NCBI GenBank assembly: GCA_009746045.1
Contig: RPFO01001284.1
Location: 177,392 to 241,391 of the forward strand
Length of the DNA: 64,000 nucleotides
Reading direction: 5' to 3'
From: Mesostigma viride
Taxonomy: Eukaryota; Streptophyta; Mesostigmatophyceae; Mesostigmatales; Mesostigmataceae
The notes under the pieces were generated by a model. The model saw only the letters and a program-made list of their open reading frames with translations, was not told the DNA's origin and searched no databases. Positions 1 through 35,520 of the stretch are shown here, one piece after another (positions within the stretch are counted from its first letter, which is position 1; each line of letters opens with the position of its first letter). The position numbers and the translations under genes are program-made.

Positions 1-1940
1 TCTGCTCAATAGCGCATCCCCGCCAGCATAGCGGGCGGGGACATCGACACTTTTAGTCACATCCTCCTTGCTCGGGGAGTTGGAAACTGCCCGGAAGCCG
101 CGCCGAGCTATTGGATGTGGTGATGCGGTGTCAATGTCCCACTTGCGCCGCTGTCGCGGCGACACAGCCGGCGAGCTCATGTGACTTTTTCTTCCCTAAT
201 GATGGTACGAATGAACCAGGACAAAGTCAAAGGTGGTCTCTAGTCATCTTGCTCGTCCTGAACTCGCTTCTAACCGCCATAATTTGTATGATAAAGGTGA
301 AATAACCTGAATTCCATGCGCGTGAGCTAGAACTCGTACAGAATTCTGACAACTGCGAGTTTATCCCATCCGTAACTAAGAAGGAATTCCCTGCGTCAAT
401 CATGGTGCTCCTTTTACAACTTGGCTGCCGTAAACCGAAGTTATGTGGCAATGTGGCTAGTGCGCCATGCTCCGACAAACGGACCGGGCATGCCTGGTCC
501 GACGCTACCATCGCGCAAGCAACTGCTAGGTTGGCATGCGCAGAATCTGCATTTTTTGCAGCTGGCTGTCCCTATCCCTTGTCCCTTCTTCGTGGGAAAA
601 ACTCTTCCTGCCATGGCTCGACAGAGGCCAAGTCCTTCAGGTGCAAGTTTAGTAGTTGGCCCCTGGTTGGCGTACTTTGCATTTCTCCGGTCGTAAGATA
701 TAGGTTCGTTGCAATTCAAAACGTGGTCTTACGGTGACACGCAACCACTACGTGACGCGTGGTGCCCAGATGATCCAAGTGCCACGGTAGTAGTAGTTGT
801 GTGGGTGGTTCCGCTTACGGCACTGTAGATAGCAGCTGATGGGTAGTAGTAGTTGTTGTTGCCCACGCCGCACATGGGCAGCAGAGATGCCACGGTAGTA
901 ACTTAGCAGGAATCTGGGCAACTGCGCATCAGTCAGATACATGCGCGTACTATCCCTACACAACAACAACAACAACAACAACAACAACTGTATCCCTACA
1001 GTAGGACTCAGGACCGGCACGGGAATAAACTCAACTCAACTCAAACATTAGAGGATCTGATCTCATGGCCTGCTCATGGTGTTATTTGGGCGAGCCGTTG
1101 TAAACGCCAACTGCCAAGAGCCTGTGGCAACGAGTAACGACAACACGCACGTTTGCGTCACCAGGAGGGGGGGGATAACGAGGCGCAATTGTCGTAAGGC
1201 ATCGTATTATTTGTTCCTTCCAAGGTGGACGGGACAGGAGACAACAGGCATGCCGAGCGAAGGACAACAGGCAGCGGCTGCCGAAGGTAAATGCTGCGCA
1301 ACCAGCACACTTGCCCCTTGGGGTCACCGTTCTGTGGAATGGTGCATCGCATGACTGCATAGTTAATTGTATTAAATGAGGCGCGTAAGGCGATTTCGAG
1401 CATACATTGAGGGTAAATGTGTGATGCCACGTTTGAAAAACCCACGGCCTAGATTGTTTGTAGTGACATTTAAAGGGTTCTGATTTGATTTGCAGATTTC
1501 TACCCTCGGTCATCGCATCATTGCAGCGCAGCCCATCTCATGACCCATCTCATGACTCGCAGGAATAGTCGAAGAGCTTCATGGATCTCGTGGGGTATTA
1601 AGTTCTAGCATTACGGCATACCCATATATCGGCATACTATTTGCTTGATCCCAGCACGACGTAACTCCATGGCATGCCCCAAAGGTTGCGGCATTGCAAG
1701 CCGATAGCCCCACCATGTTCGGCAGGGCTTTCACGCACCAGGCATTCCACTCCTCATTTCTCTTCACGTAATGCAGATATTAATTTCAGTGTTACAATCA
1801 CCTTACCACATTCTACCGTCTCCCTTCATGGCGTGAATGTTCATCTATCGTAGTTGGATGAGTTGCAAGCATGGTTATACTTTGTGTTATAGCTGACTCG
1901 TTTTGTCGATCCGTTGTCATGGCCTGCGCGACGCAAGTGC
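1..1940. other. Upstream region without a supported gene
   Basis: I see no convincing coding exon here. Short open frames occur on both strands but lack recognisable domains. A (CAA)n microsatellite lies at about 958-988. The promoter and 5' UTR of the downstream C2/VASt gene, and perhaps an earlier exon of it, would be expected here, but no core promoter motif stands out. Confidence 0.5.
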
Positions 1941-26282
<24,342 letters not shown>

Positions 26283-26589
26283 TCCTGCGCTCCGAGGCCT
26301 CAGATGCAAGTGGCATGATATGCAAACAGTGTCTAGTTCAATCATCTGGGGGTGCTGTGAGGGCTGCCACTGGTGATGAGCTAGTGATCCTGTGTGAGGT
26401 TTTGATTCTAAATAGGTGGTGCCTTCACCAAGTTAGCTGAGATCCTAATGGTGTACCACTGACAGGTTGTGGGAGATACCGGGCCATTTTGGAGCCATCA
26501 GTATGTCATGCATGCCCTACACCTGGCAGCTGCCATTGAAATGTGACTCGATGGAAGTCGCCATGGCTGATGGTCATGAATTAAGTACT
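26283..26589. other. 3' flank of the C2/VASt gene
   Basis: Presumed 3' UTR and spacer. No further coding sequence is recognised, and a specific polyadenylation signal cannot be chosen with confidence. Confidence 0.4.
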
Positions 26590-26758
26590 GCATCACGTGA
26601 GAATAAATCTACGATGAATGGGTGAAACAAAATGGGACCGAGCGCCTGACTCAGCGAGACTTGTAGGAGTGCAGGCTCCACGGTCCGAATCACTATGTTT
26701 ACCATGCATATTTGGTCACAGGCGTCATCCCCACCGATTTGGGGATTCCATCCTTTCC
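26590..26758 (-). mobile_element. Diverged LINE 3'-end remnant
   Basis: Read on the minus strand, this matches the 3' end of the LINE at 28458-30727. The shared landmarks are TCACGTGAG, GGTCCGAATC, TTGGTCACA and a GGGG-rich block in the same order, with many substitutions and small indels. It is older than the two neighbouring LINE copies and lies immediately before the 5' truncation point of LINE copy A. Confidence 0.65.
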
Positions 26759-26762
26759 GACT

Positions 26763-27519
26763 TGTACTTGCTCGCGCTCGCGTCCCCACTCCCCTGATTA
26801 CCGTCATCCGCACGCTGTATGAGGCCGGGTCGACCACTTCGGTGCGCACTCAACACGGCATTACCCCGCCATGCCCACTGCAGACCGGCGTCTGGCAGGG
26901 TTGCGTCCTGTCGCCGTACCTGTTTATTATTGTAGTGGATTATATTATGCGCCAGGCACGTGCTCGCTTTGCTAGCATTGCAGGCCGTGCCCCTGCATGG
27001 CCTAGCGATCACGAACGAGCTTGGGGAAGGGGGGCCGACTAACAAGCAGAATTTACTAGCTGACCTCATTTATGCCGACGACATCACGCTCATCGAGAAG
27101 CCGGAGTCTGCCCAACTTTGGCTGGACTGCCTGGCGCTCGAGGCTTGGGCGGTTGATCTAGAAATCAGCCCCAAAACGGAGGCCCTGGCCCTCGGCATGG
27201 CAGGGCCCCCACCCACACTCCGCCTCTTAGACGACACCGAGGTCAACTACCCTCCTTCAGGCCGCTTCAAGCTGCTCGGCAGTTGGCTTCCCGACTGCGA
27301 GGACGACATGACGACACGGATCGGCATGGCGTGGGCGCACCTCCATGACCACCGCCGCTGGTGGAGCAACCCCGCCCTACCCCGGATCGTCAAGCGTGAC
27401 CTCTTCAAGGTCGTCATTCTGACGATCCTGACCTACGGCGCCGAGACGTGGACACTGACGCAGGAGCTGGAGCAACGACTCGACGGCGCCGTCACCAAGA
27501 TACTGTGCAAGGCCCTTAA
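26763..27519 (+). pseudogene. LINE copy A, 5' part: non-LTR reverse transcriptase fragment
   Basis: Starts inside the reverse transcriptase (LARARVPTPLITVIRTLYE). It keeps the QGCVLSPYLF block and the catalytic YADD box (LIYADDITLIEKPES), then the thumb and C-terminal region. Compared with copy B it has a 4-bp insertion near 26995 (CCCCTGCATGGCC against CCCCTGGCC) that shifts the frame, so it is dead. It is cut at a TTAA (27516-27519) by the piggyBac-like element and resumes at 31540. Confidence 0.88.
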
Positions 27520-27686
27520 CCCGTGTTTTTTTACAACGCGATGTATCGCGTTGTAGGGTTAGAACGCGATGTATCGCGTTGTAATCTGACACGTGGCAGG
27601 CACAGTAGATACGAGATTTTCGGTCTGAAACTCGGTGGACGGCCTCCTTACATCCCGTAGAACTCAAGAAAAAATCCTGGTATTTT

Positions 27687-28103
27687 TTGGATTTTTTTTG
27701 TGACAGCTGCAAACAAATATGTACCACTGAAATCAGGCATTTTCGCGGGACGAAGGTGAAGACGACGGCGATGGCGGCAGGTAGATCTCGCCAGTTTTTG
27801 CGCGAATTTCAAAGGCTGTTGGGTGGCACGACCATGATGATGCGTTCAAAGGTTGATAATGAGGTTTCTACGAGTTTGTTGAGGTACTGGGGCAAAGGAA
27901 ACGTAGATTTTTCCAGTTTCTCACCCAACTTTCATGCGGAAACCCTGGAAACCGGCATACATATTATTACGGCAGGACTCGGGTCTGCTGCGGCACCATG
28001 CTTGGTATTTCCATGGTGTTTCGACTTCTTAACACATGTTTATTCATTCCGAACGCCCGGACTCTCGGCTAAACCGAGATTTGTGCAGACTTTTATTGGG
28101 TAG
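27687..28103 (+). CDS. Unrecognised open frame inside the piggyBac-like element
   Basis: An open frame of up to 138 codons, with serine- and phenylalanine-rich stretches and no domain I can name. It may be a relic of the element's own gene or a chance frame. No splice or codon signature decides. Confidence 0.2.
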   Translation: MDFFCDSCKQICTTEIRHFRGTKVKTTAMAAGRSRQFLREFQRLLGGTTMMMRSKVDNEVSTSLLRYWGKGNVDFSSFSPNFHAETLETGIHIITAGLGSAAAPCLVFPWCFDFLTHVYSFRTPGLSAKPRFVQTFIG

Positions 28104-28457
28104 CTCCGGGCATGATGGTGCCTGCAAATAGCGTAAGGCGTGACCGTGGCTATTGCTACGGTATGCTGTATTTTCCTGGAAATGGGCTCTGTCACCGGCT
28201 CAAAAGTGCTTGCAGGCGTAAGTATATCGTGTTTCCACCTAGTTTCTGCCAGTTTTCCACTTATTTCTGCCGACCTCTGCCCAGCCTCTCTAAGACCGCC
28301 ATCCTACTCAACGTTGCTTGCATGTCAGCCATAGCAGGTTGCAGTTGTGCAGTATTTAGGTGCTGTATACGTCGTCAAGCCGTGAATATATCGTGAGGAT
28401 TGGATATTGATGGTTTATACTGCGTTGATTGTGCAAGAAGATCAGCTAGGTGCCCAT

Positions 28458-30727
28458 TAATTAATTAATTAATTAATAGACACGTGACTGCGTCACGTGA
28501 GCATAAGTCCTCAGTGGGAGGGGAACATGGGATGGAATGGATGGTATAAGCTATCTAGGTCCTAGTTACAGGGGTGTGGGCACCGCGGCCCGAATCGCTA
28601 TGAATGCCATACTTGGTCACACGCGGAGCCCCCACAGGCTTGGGGGTGGTCTCCTTCATCACTACTTGCCATCTATCCTTGCGCACCATCTGCCTCCATA
28701 TTACAGACAAACCAGGAGGCTGCCCGGGGGTGAGCCCGTCACGTCTAGTGTAGCACATGTCCATGCCGAGTCTATCACGAAAAGTCCACGGGTGGCGGCC
28801 CTGCCGCGCGCGGCCGGGGGCACGCCAGGTGAGGACATATCGCCCAGGCTGGGCGGGCTTGGTGCCAGCTAGTCTATCTGATGTATCTACCTGATCTGTG
28901 CGGGCCAGGTGCCCGGCTAGGCCCAGGCGCCTGTGCCTAATAATGTGGGAAACATAGGGCAAATCAGCGTACAAATCCTCATTACTAATGTGCAAACCAA
29001 AGGGGATGTTAAGGGCCTGGCGCAGCATCTTGGTGACGGCGCCGTCGAGTCGTTGCTCCAGCTCCTGCGTCAGTGCCCACGTCTCGGCGCCGTAGGTCAG
29101 GATCGTCAGAATGACGACCTTGAAGAGGTCACGCTTGACGATCCGGGGTAGGGCGGGGTTGCTCCACCAGCGGCGGTGGTCATGGAGGTGCGCCCACGCC
29201 ATGCCGATCCGTGTCCTCGCAGTCGGGAAGCCAACTGCCGAGCAGCTTGAAGCGGCCTGAAGGAGGGTAGTTGACCTCCACATCGTCTAAGAGGCGGAGT
29301 GTGGGTGGGGGCCCTGCCATGCCGAGGGCCAGGGCCTCCGTTTTGGGGCTGATTTCTAGACCAACCGCCCGAGCCTCGAGCGCCAGGCAGTCCAGCCAAA
29401 GTTGGGCAGACTCCGGCTTCTCGATGAGCGTGATGTCGTCGGCATAAATGAGGTCAGCTAGTAAATTCTGCTTGATAGTCGGCCCCCCTTCCCCAAGCTC
29501 GTTCGTGATCGCTAGGCCAGGGGCACGGCCTGCAATGCTAGCAAAGCGAGCACGTGCCTGGCGCATAACATAATCCACTACAATAATAAACAGGTACGGC
29601 GACAGGACGCAACCCTGCCAGACGCCGGTCTGCAGTGGGCATCATTGGTGGGGTAATGCCGTGTTGAGTGCGCACCGAAGTGGTCGACCCCTCATACAGC
29701 GTGCGGATGACGGTAATCAGGGGAGTGGGGACGCGAGCGCGAGCAAGTACAGCCCATAGAGCGTCCCAGAGGACAGAATCAAAAGCCTTGATGAAGTCGA
29801 CGAAGATCAAGATTGCGGGAAACTCACCAGGTTGCAGGAGAGCGATTTCCTCGAAGAGGCGACGCGCGACGAAGATGGCCATGACGGTGTTGCGCCCAGG
29901 ACGGAAGCCCATTTGACTTTCCCCAAGGTGACAGTCGAGAGCAGAACGAAGGCGGTTGAGGATCATGCGCATGAACAACTTAAATGCGGCGCTCTGGATG
30001 CACACTCCTCTGTAGTTGGCGGGGTCGTCGGGGGAACCTTTGTTTTTGTACAGCATAATACGGTAGCTGTGCTGCCACTCAGGAATCGGCGGCGCGTCGG
30101 CAAGCAGGATCCGGTTGCAGACGTCAAGCAGGAACCCCGTGAGCACCGTCAGCTTAATCACCGGGGCTGGGAGCTGGTCAGGTCCAACGGCGGCATAGAA
30201 GCGGAGTTGCTTGGCGGCGGTGCTCAGCTCGAGCTCGGTGAACGGCGGGAGCTCGTTGGGGTCGGCCAGGGGTTCCGTCAGGGCTGGGTATGTGTAGTCC
30301 TGCTCAGCGGCGGGCGGCGTGGGCGGCGCAGGGACGTCCGCAGGTGCTACTGCCAGGCGTGCGGCCGCCAGAGGGCCAAGCGGCGGAGGCGGCGGGGGGG
30401 CGCCGAGCAGCCGGGACTGGGAGGAATACCACTGGTCGAGCTGCTGCTGCGGTGAGCCAGAGAGCGTCGGCGGCGCCGGCTGCGCGCCGCCGGCGGGCCG
30501 TTGGGCGTGACGCAGGCGGGTCCAGGCGTACTTGCCGTGCTGGTCCTTGAGGTGGGCGAAGTACTCGCGGACATGAAGGTCCTCCTGCTCCTTGGTCGCC
30601 TGCCGGATGGCCGAGTGGTAATCGGCTTTGAGGCGGGCGTAGCGGGCGGGGTCGCTGTTGTCGCGCAGGGCTTGCCGGGCCTGGATGACGGCGGGGAGCC
30701 GGTGCAGGCTGGTGAAGCGCCATGCAG
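28458..30727 (-). pseudogene. LINE copy B: 5'-truncated non-LTR retrotransposon inside the piggyBac-like element
   Basis: Flanked by a perfect 13-bp target duplication, GCTAGGTGCCCAT, at 28445-28457 and 30728-30740. On the minus strand it holds a Pro/Ala-rich linker, then reverse transcriptase blocks (YRIMLYKNKGS, NYRGVCIQSAAFKL, MGFRPGRNT, FVDFIKAFDSVLW, YADDITLIEKPES) and a C-terminal segment (RLGLAGHLARTDQ), ending in an (ATTA)n tail. No apurinic-type endonuclease remains, so it is 5' truncated. A 4-bp insertion near 29640 and an 11-bp deletion near 29215 break the frame. Confidence 0.88.
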
Positions 30728-31539
30728 GCTAGGTGCCCATAATCATGGTGTATAATCATGCGTTGTTAGCATCTTGCCACCATTTGCTAGCATGCATTCC
30801 AGCGTCATCTTTGCCTGCATGTAAGCTCATGGATCACTCAACCTATCCAAGCCTTGCATTACACATGCCTCTTTCTTTCAGTATTGCACACGTTATGGAA
30901 TGAAAACCCAGTGCCTCCCTTCCCACGAGGCATGTGCTCAACAGTTGTGAGAGTGGATGATGCTTTGGCTATGGCTGCCTGATTCAGTCATATTATGTCA
31001 TCCAGTCATGATGTTTGATGCATGTTTGATGCTGTATAACTTATACAACACCAATTTTCAACGTTTTGACCCTCCTAGCTCATGATATCCCCGTTTATGG
31101 GGCTCGTGTCGTTGGGTCATGTTGTGAAGGGCTCCCATTTTTCCCACTGCGTTGTACTGCGTTGTAATTGTAATGCTAATAAAAAATAGCTCCAGTGGCC
31201 CAATGGGCCTGAGTTTTGTTTCACAGAGCCTGCATATGTTGCCCATAGCTCGTGCAAGAAGCCAGATTTTTTTCATGAACCATTTGTGAATAAGCACATG
31301 ACTTGTGACCTAGGGTCAACAAATCGCGGTCATGGTCAGACCCCCCTGTATTCAAACCAGTGTATCTCTCTAATGAATTAGCATTTTGTAGGTCTAAGTA
31401 GCTCAAAAAATCCTTTGATTTATGGGCTTTCAGGAAAGTATACACATGACTATGAAAAAAAATTTTCCCTAGATGTTATGACGTGTTCTATAAATAGCTT
31501 ACAACGCAGTATATCGCGTTCTAAAAAAAACAACACGGG

Positions 31540-32099
31540 TTAACATCCCCTTAATTTGGTTTGCACATTAGTAATGAGGATTTGTACGCTGATTTGCCCT
31601 ATGTTTCCCACATTATTAGGCACAGGCGCCTGGGCCTAGCCGGGCACCTGGCCCGCACAGATCAGGTAGATACATCAGATAGACTAGCTGGCACCAAGCC
31701 CGCCCAGCCTGGGCGATATGTCCTCACCTGGCGTGCCCCCGGCCGCGCGCGGCAGGGCCGCCACCCGTGGACTTTTCGTGATAGACTCGGCATGGACATG
31801 TGCTACACTAGACGTGACGGGCTCACCCCCCGGGCAGCCTCCTGGTTTGTCTGTAATATGGAGGCAGATGGTGCGCAAGGATAGATGGCAAGTAGTGATG
31901 AAGGAGACCACCCCCAAGCCTGTGGGGGCTCCGCGTGTGACCAAGTGTGGCATTCATAGCGATTCGGGCCGCGGTGCCCACACCCCTGTAACTAGGACCT
32001 AGATAGCTTATACCATCCATTCCATCCCATGTTCCCCTCCCACTGAGGACTTCTGCTCACGTGACGCAGTCACTTGTCTATTAATTAATTAATTAATTA
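31540..32099 (+). pseudogene. LINE copy A, 3' part
   Basis: Continues copy A after the piggyBac-like insert, with the RLGLAGHLARTDQVD region, the 3' UTR and an (ATTA)n tail at about 32079-32099. The sequence is nearly identical to copy B, which lies inverted inside the insert. The pair therefore forms an inverted repeat of about 0.55 kb at 28458-29010 and 31550-32099. Confidence 0.88.
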
Positions 32100-33830
32100 C
32101 TAACGGATAAAAACACAGGCGATAAGACAGCCAGAATTTCAGCCCCGCCAGGCGACCATTCTTTGCTGGGAAACTGGGCAATCATGAAGAGCGCGCTCCT
32201 CCCGGCCACCAAGATTTGCTCCAGCCCCGCATCCTCACTGAAACTCCCGTCTGGCCACAGGCCTATAGATTGGGTCCGCTGTCAGGCTCCTGGCGGTTAT
32301 ATGGGCTACCATGGCACCCCGCGCTAGCCATCTCCACACTTAAGCCATTTTCGCCTCGACCTGTGATTCTTTCCACCGTAGCTGCTGGCCCTGGCCTGTA
32401 TGGCTCCTTCCCTGACGTTGTCCGACTTAAAACGCAGGCTCCCCTGGCAGCGTCAGGAATTCAGCTGCTTGCCGCACCCAGGGGAAGAGGGGAATCGTCA
32501 GCGCCGGAAATCACACGTACCCTTTTACTCAAATCGTACGGAGCCCCCCACCCACCAACCATTACCGTGGCCTGTAATGGTTGGTGGCGAACATAAAGAA
32601 TTCTATTCTAGGCCTCTCCACGCCCGGAGAGGCCGATAGCATCGTCTTACATTCAGCGCAGCCGCAATACTGGCCAGCCGACCTTGCCAGCAAATGCTGG
32701 GATAAAGTTTCGAAGCTGAAAAGAGGCCTCCCTACGTCCCCTACACCACTCTTAGAAGTACTGACTATCATTCACATTGCGCCACGCAGGCCTGGCAGCT
32801 GGCGCAGGTACAAGGTCTAGTGACGTACATTAGAAGCTACCTATAGGCCTGCACTTCGGAACCACACTCAGCGTCCGCACAGAAAGGGCCAGCCGGTGCA
32901 GTACCCTCGTGACAAGCGCTAGTCTTATGCCACATACTGCAGGTCGGTCCCCTTTGAGCCCGTCCACGCGTCATACATAAAAAATGAGCGAAGCTCAGCA
33001 AGTGCGAGTCATCAGCCTCCATATCACAGAGTATGCCAGGGCTGGCGGTCATAGAAAAGTTTGAAAAGCAATGCCTGTGTGCCATGGCTCATACCGTTGC
33101 TTTTGCGCGTTGTTCTGGAAATCGTTTAATTGAAAGAGCATTCATCAGCACGTATTTCTGGCATCACTTAGGTTTTCTGTGACAAATGTAATGTGTTGTC
33201 ACGTCCGTGATCATTTCCGTCCGCGCACTCGAGAAACGGCTGTTCACCGAATCATTCACGTCCGGTTCAGTTCCGTAGGTTTGGTTCCGCGGTAGCCGTT
33301 TGGCTTGGATTTGTTCAAGTCTGGGTACCGGCCGGTGTGAAGCGCCGCGCCGGATGCTAGTACCCAACTCTGCGACGCTTGTAGCTGAATATTTACTCTT
33401 GTAGTATGTTCAGTAATCAGTCTAGTAACCGTTGGTAGATATTGGACGGCACAGTCATTATGTCATATGATGACTGAGCGTCGCGCGTAATCATTATTGT
33501 ATTGCTGCCGTGCAGACTGATTTGATTGATGCACACACGCGTCGCTCATATATATTCATTGAGAATTATAGATTACGGAGGTGAGATAGGCATGCAACAT
33601 AAGGAAAAACCCGATATCTGGGAGAATAACCCTGAAGAAATTAATAGCAATCTGACACGAACAATGATCCAAGGATCACGCCAGCTGCACAAGGTACAAC
33701 TAACTATACATCACAAAACTACACGCAGCAACAGCGCTGCCGGCCCACCATGCAGGCCTGGAAGGGATCTAGACCGGATGGGTCGCGACAAAGTCGGCCC
33801 GGGTGCGGCGGAATAACACATCAGCCACGG
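32100..33830. other. Spacer with no supported gene
   Basis: Short open frames only. There is a perfect 14-bp inverted repeat with an 8-nt loop at 32552-32587 (CCACCAACCATTAC and its complement). The open frames near 32216-32820 have no domain I recognise. Confidence 0.45.
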
Positions 33831-33899
33831 TGCGAGTGAGGGCGAGTGACAGGCGCTGCCGCCAATATACGAGGACCACGTGCGGGCCGACCACGGGGC

Positions 33900-35520
33900 G
33901 GTCTGACCCTCGAGGTTGAGGCGGTCTTCACGGCGCTGGCAGCACTCGTGGAAAAGCTCCGCTGTCTTCAATGGGGCCCAGGGCCCCGAACTCCTCAAGG
34001 ACAAAGGAGATGACCCGGTGGGGCCCCACATTGCATGCCGTAGGAGGCAAACTTGGCGCGCTCAGCCACAGCGGCAGCAGCGCCGGCATCCACAGCCGCC
34101 CGGACTCAGGATGTGGCGACCGGAGAGCGGCCGAGCCACGGAGACATCGATGAGCAGGTTGCAACCCTGCCCGTCGTAGTCAAGCACGGTAATGTCGGGG
34201 CGGTGGTTGGGTGAGTAGAGGGCGGCCCCATCCGCGTCCTCGCACTTAATTGATGGTGGAGTGGGGAAAGACCGACCGAACCATGGCACACACCACCCGG
34301 AGGAGAGCGGTATGGAGATAGAGGAACCAGATGGAGATAGAGGAACCAGTTCTGGTTCTGAGCTGGCCACCCATGCACGCGATGTAGTGCGCGTCCCAGT
34401 AGTATCCAGAGCAAGCCCGCAGCTGCCGCAGGACGCACCCGCCGTGATGAGAGGTTAATTGCGGGGCAAAGAGCTGGTGGCGGAGAGCGATGGCGTAAAG
34501 GGCCGGAACCAGCGTGAACAAAGGGCTTATGGGGAGGGCGCGCAGGAATGCGGACCCCACGCTCCCCTCAAGGGAAACGGAGTGAAGCCAAGCCTTCCCC
34601 TGATCCTTCAAGCTTGCATGCAGACCGCCATCCAGTCGGCACAGTGTAGTATATACCCGCGTAGGTCTTTTGTTGTTTTTCATGAACGCAGGCAGGGAAG
34701 ACACTAGGACTGACGACAGTGGACACGCCGGGCGTGCCCCGGGGCAGGCGACGGTGGACGGCCTGAGCGGGGCGGACGAGGTCGCAAGCCTGCTGGATCC
34801 CGAGGTAAGAATCCTGCACAGCCTGCACAAAGGGGAAGGGGGATGGGGTGACCAAGTCGGGAATGGCGCTGACGGTGCTGGGGACCAACCGGCGGATCTC
34901 CGCCCAGGCCTGAGCAACAGAGCCAAGGAAGGCGGCGGGGGCGAGGCGGGCGGCGTGGGTGAGCCCACATCCGCCCATGCGGCAGGGGAGGGTGGCCAAG
35001 CGCATGGAGTGAGCTGGCAGGCTAGGGCCGGGGAGGAGCACCTGCAAGGCGGCCTGAATGCGCTCGTCATGGCCTTCCGCGGCAAGCCGCACCAAGTGGG
35101 GGGGAGCGCCACGGAGCCAGTGAACCACCCGCGGGTGGGCGCAAAACCACAGGAGGAGCCCTTTGGTCTGGGGGTCCTTGAGGCGCGCCCAAGTCTCGAG
35201 GACATGGGTGCGCTGTTCCACGGTGGCCCGGAGCTCCTCTTCGACGTAGTCAGGGTCACCCACAGGGACGCCCAGGCACGAGAAACCACGCGCCCGCGCC
35301 AATGCCCCCGGGATCGATAGCCGCGGGGAAGCCAGAGCAGTCCCCCTGGGGCGAAAAGACTGCACACTTGGGGAGGGTGAGCCGAAGGTTGATGGCCGCC
35401 ATGGCCACTTCAAGGGCAGCCAGGGCGGCAACCACAGCGTTGCATGGCGAGAGTGGTGGCGTGATGAAAATAGTGGGCCCCGCGGCTGATTTCTGCATCA
35501 ACGGCTGAGCTGGGGGCCCT
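33900..35520 (-). pseudogene. C-terminal fragment of another reverse-transcriptase retroelement
   Basis: Minus-strand frames contain INLRLTLPKCAVFSP (a post-YxDD motif), FSCLGVPVGDPDYVEEEL, RMGGCGLTHAARLAPAAFLG and, after frameshifts, HRPDITVLDYDGQGCNLLID. These blocks are typical of the region downstream of the catalytic core in a family of LINE-like polyproteins whose C-terminus carries a nuclease-like fold. The YxDD box is missing, the element is truncated upstream near 35.5 kb, and at least two frameshifts are visible. It differs from LINE copies A and B. Confidence 0.65.

Larger units (their letters stand above)
27520..31539. mobile_element. piggyBac-like DNA transposon, 4.0 kb, TTAA target duplication
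   Basis: Flanked by TTAA at 27516-27519 and 31540-31543. Removing the insert joins the two halves of LINE copy A into the sequence seen in copy B. The ends are CCCGTGTT at the left and AACACGGG at the right, followed inward by a T-rich run and a palindromic motif, ACAACGCGATGTATCGCGTT at the left with a diverged copy at the right. TTAA duplication and CCC termini are the marks of the piggyBac superfamily. No DDD transposase is recognisable, so it is probably non-autonomous. About 2.28 kb of its length is a later LINE insertion. Confidence 0.75.

Noticed and set aside
29832-30455. A 207-codon + strand frame
   Set aside because: It is the complementary strand of LINE copy B's linker and reverse transcriptase, where GC-rich codons leave the opposite strand open.
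34670-35320. A 216-codon + strand Gly/Glu-rich frame
   Set aside because: It is antisense to the minus-strand reverse-transcriptase fragment, whose motifs are recognisable.
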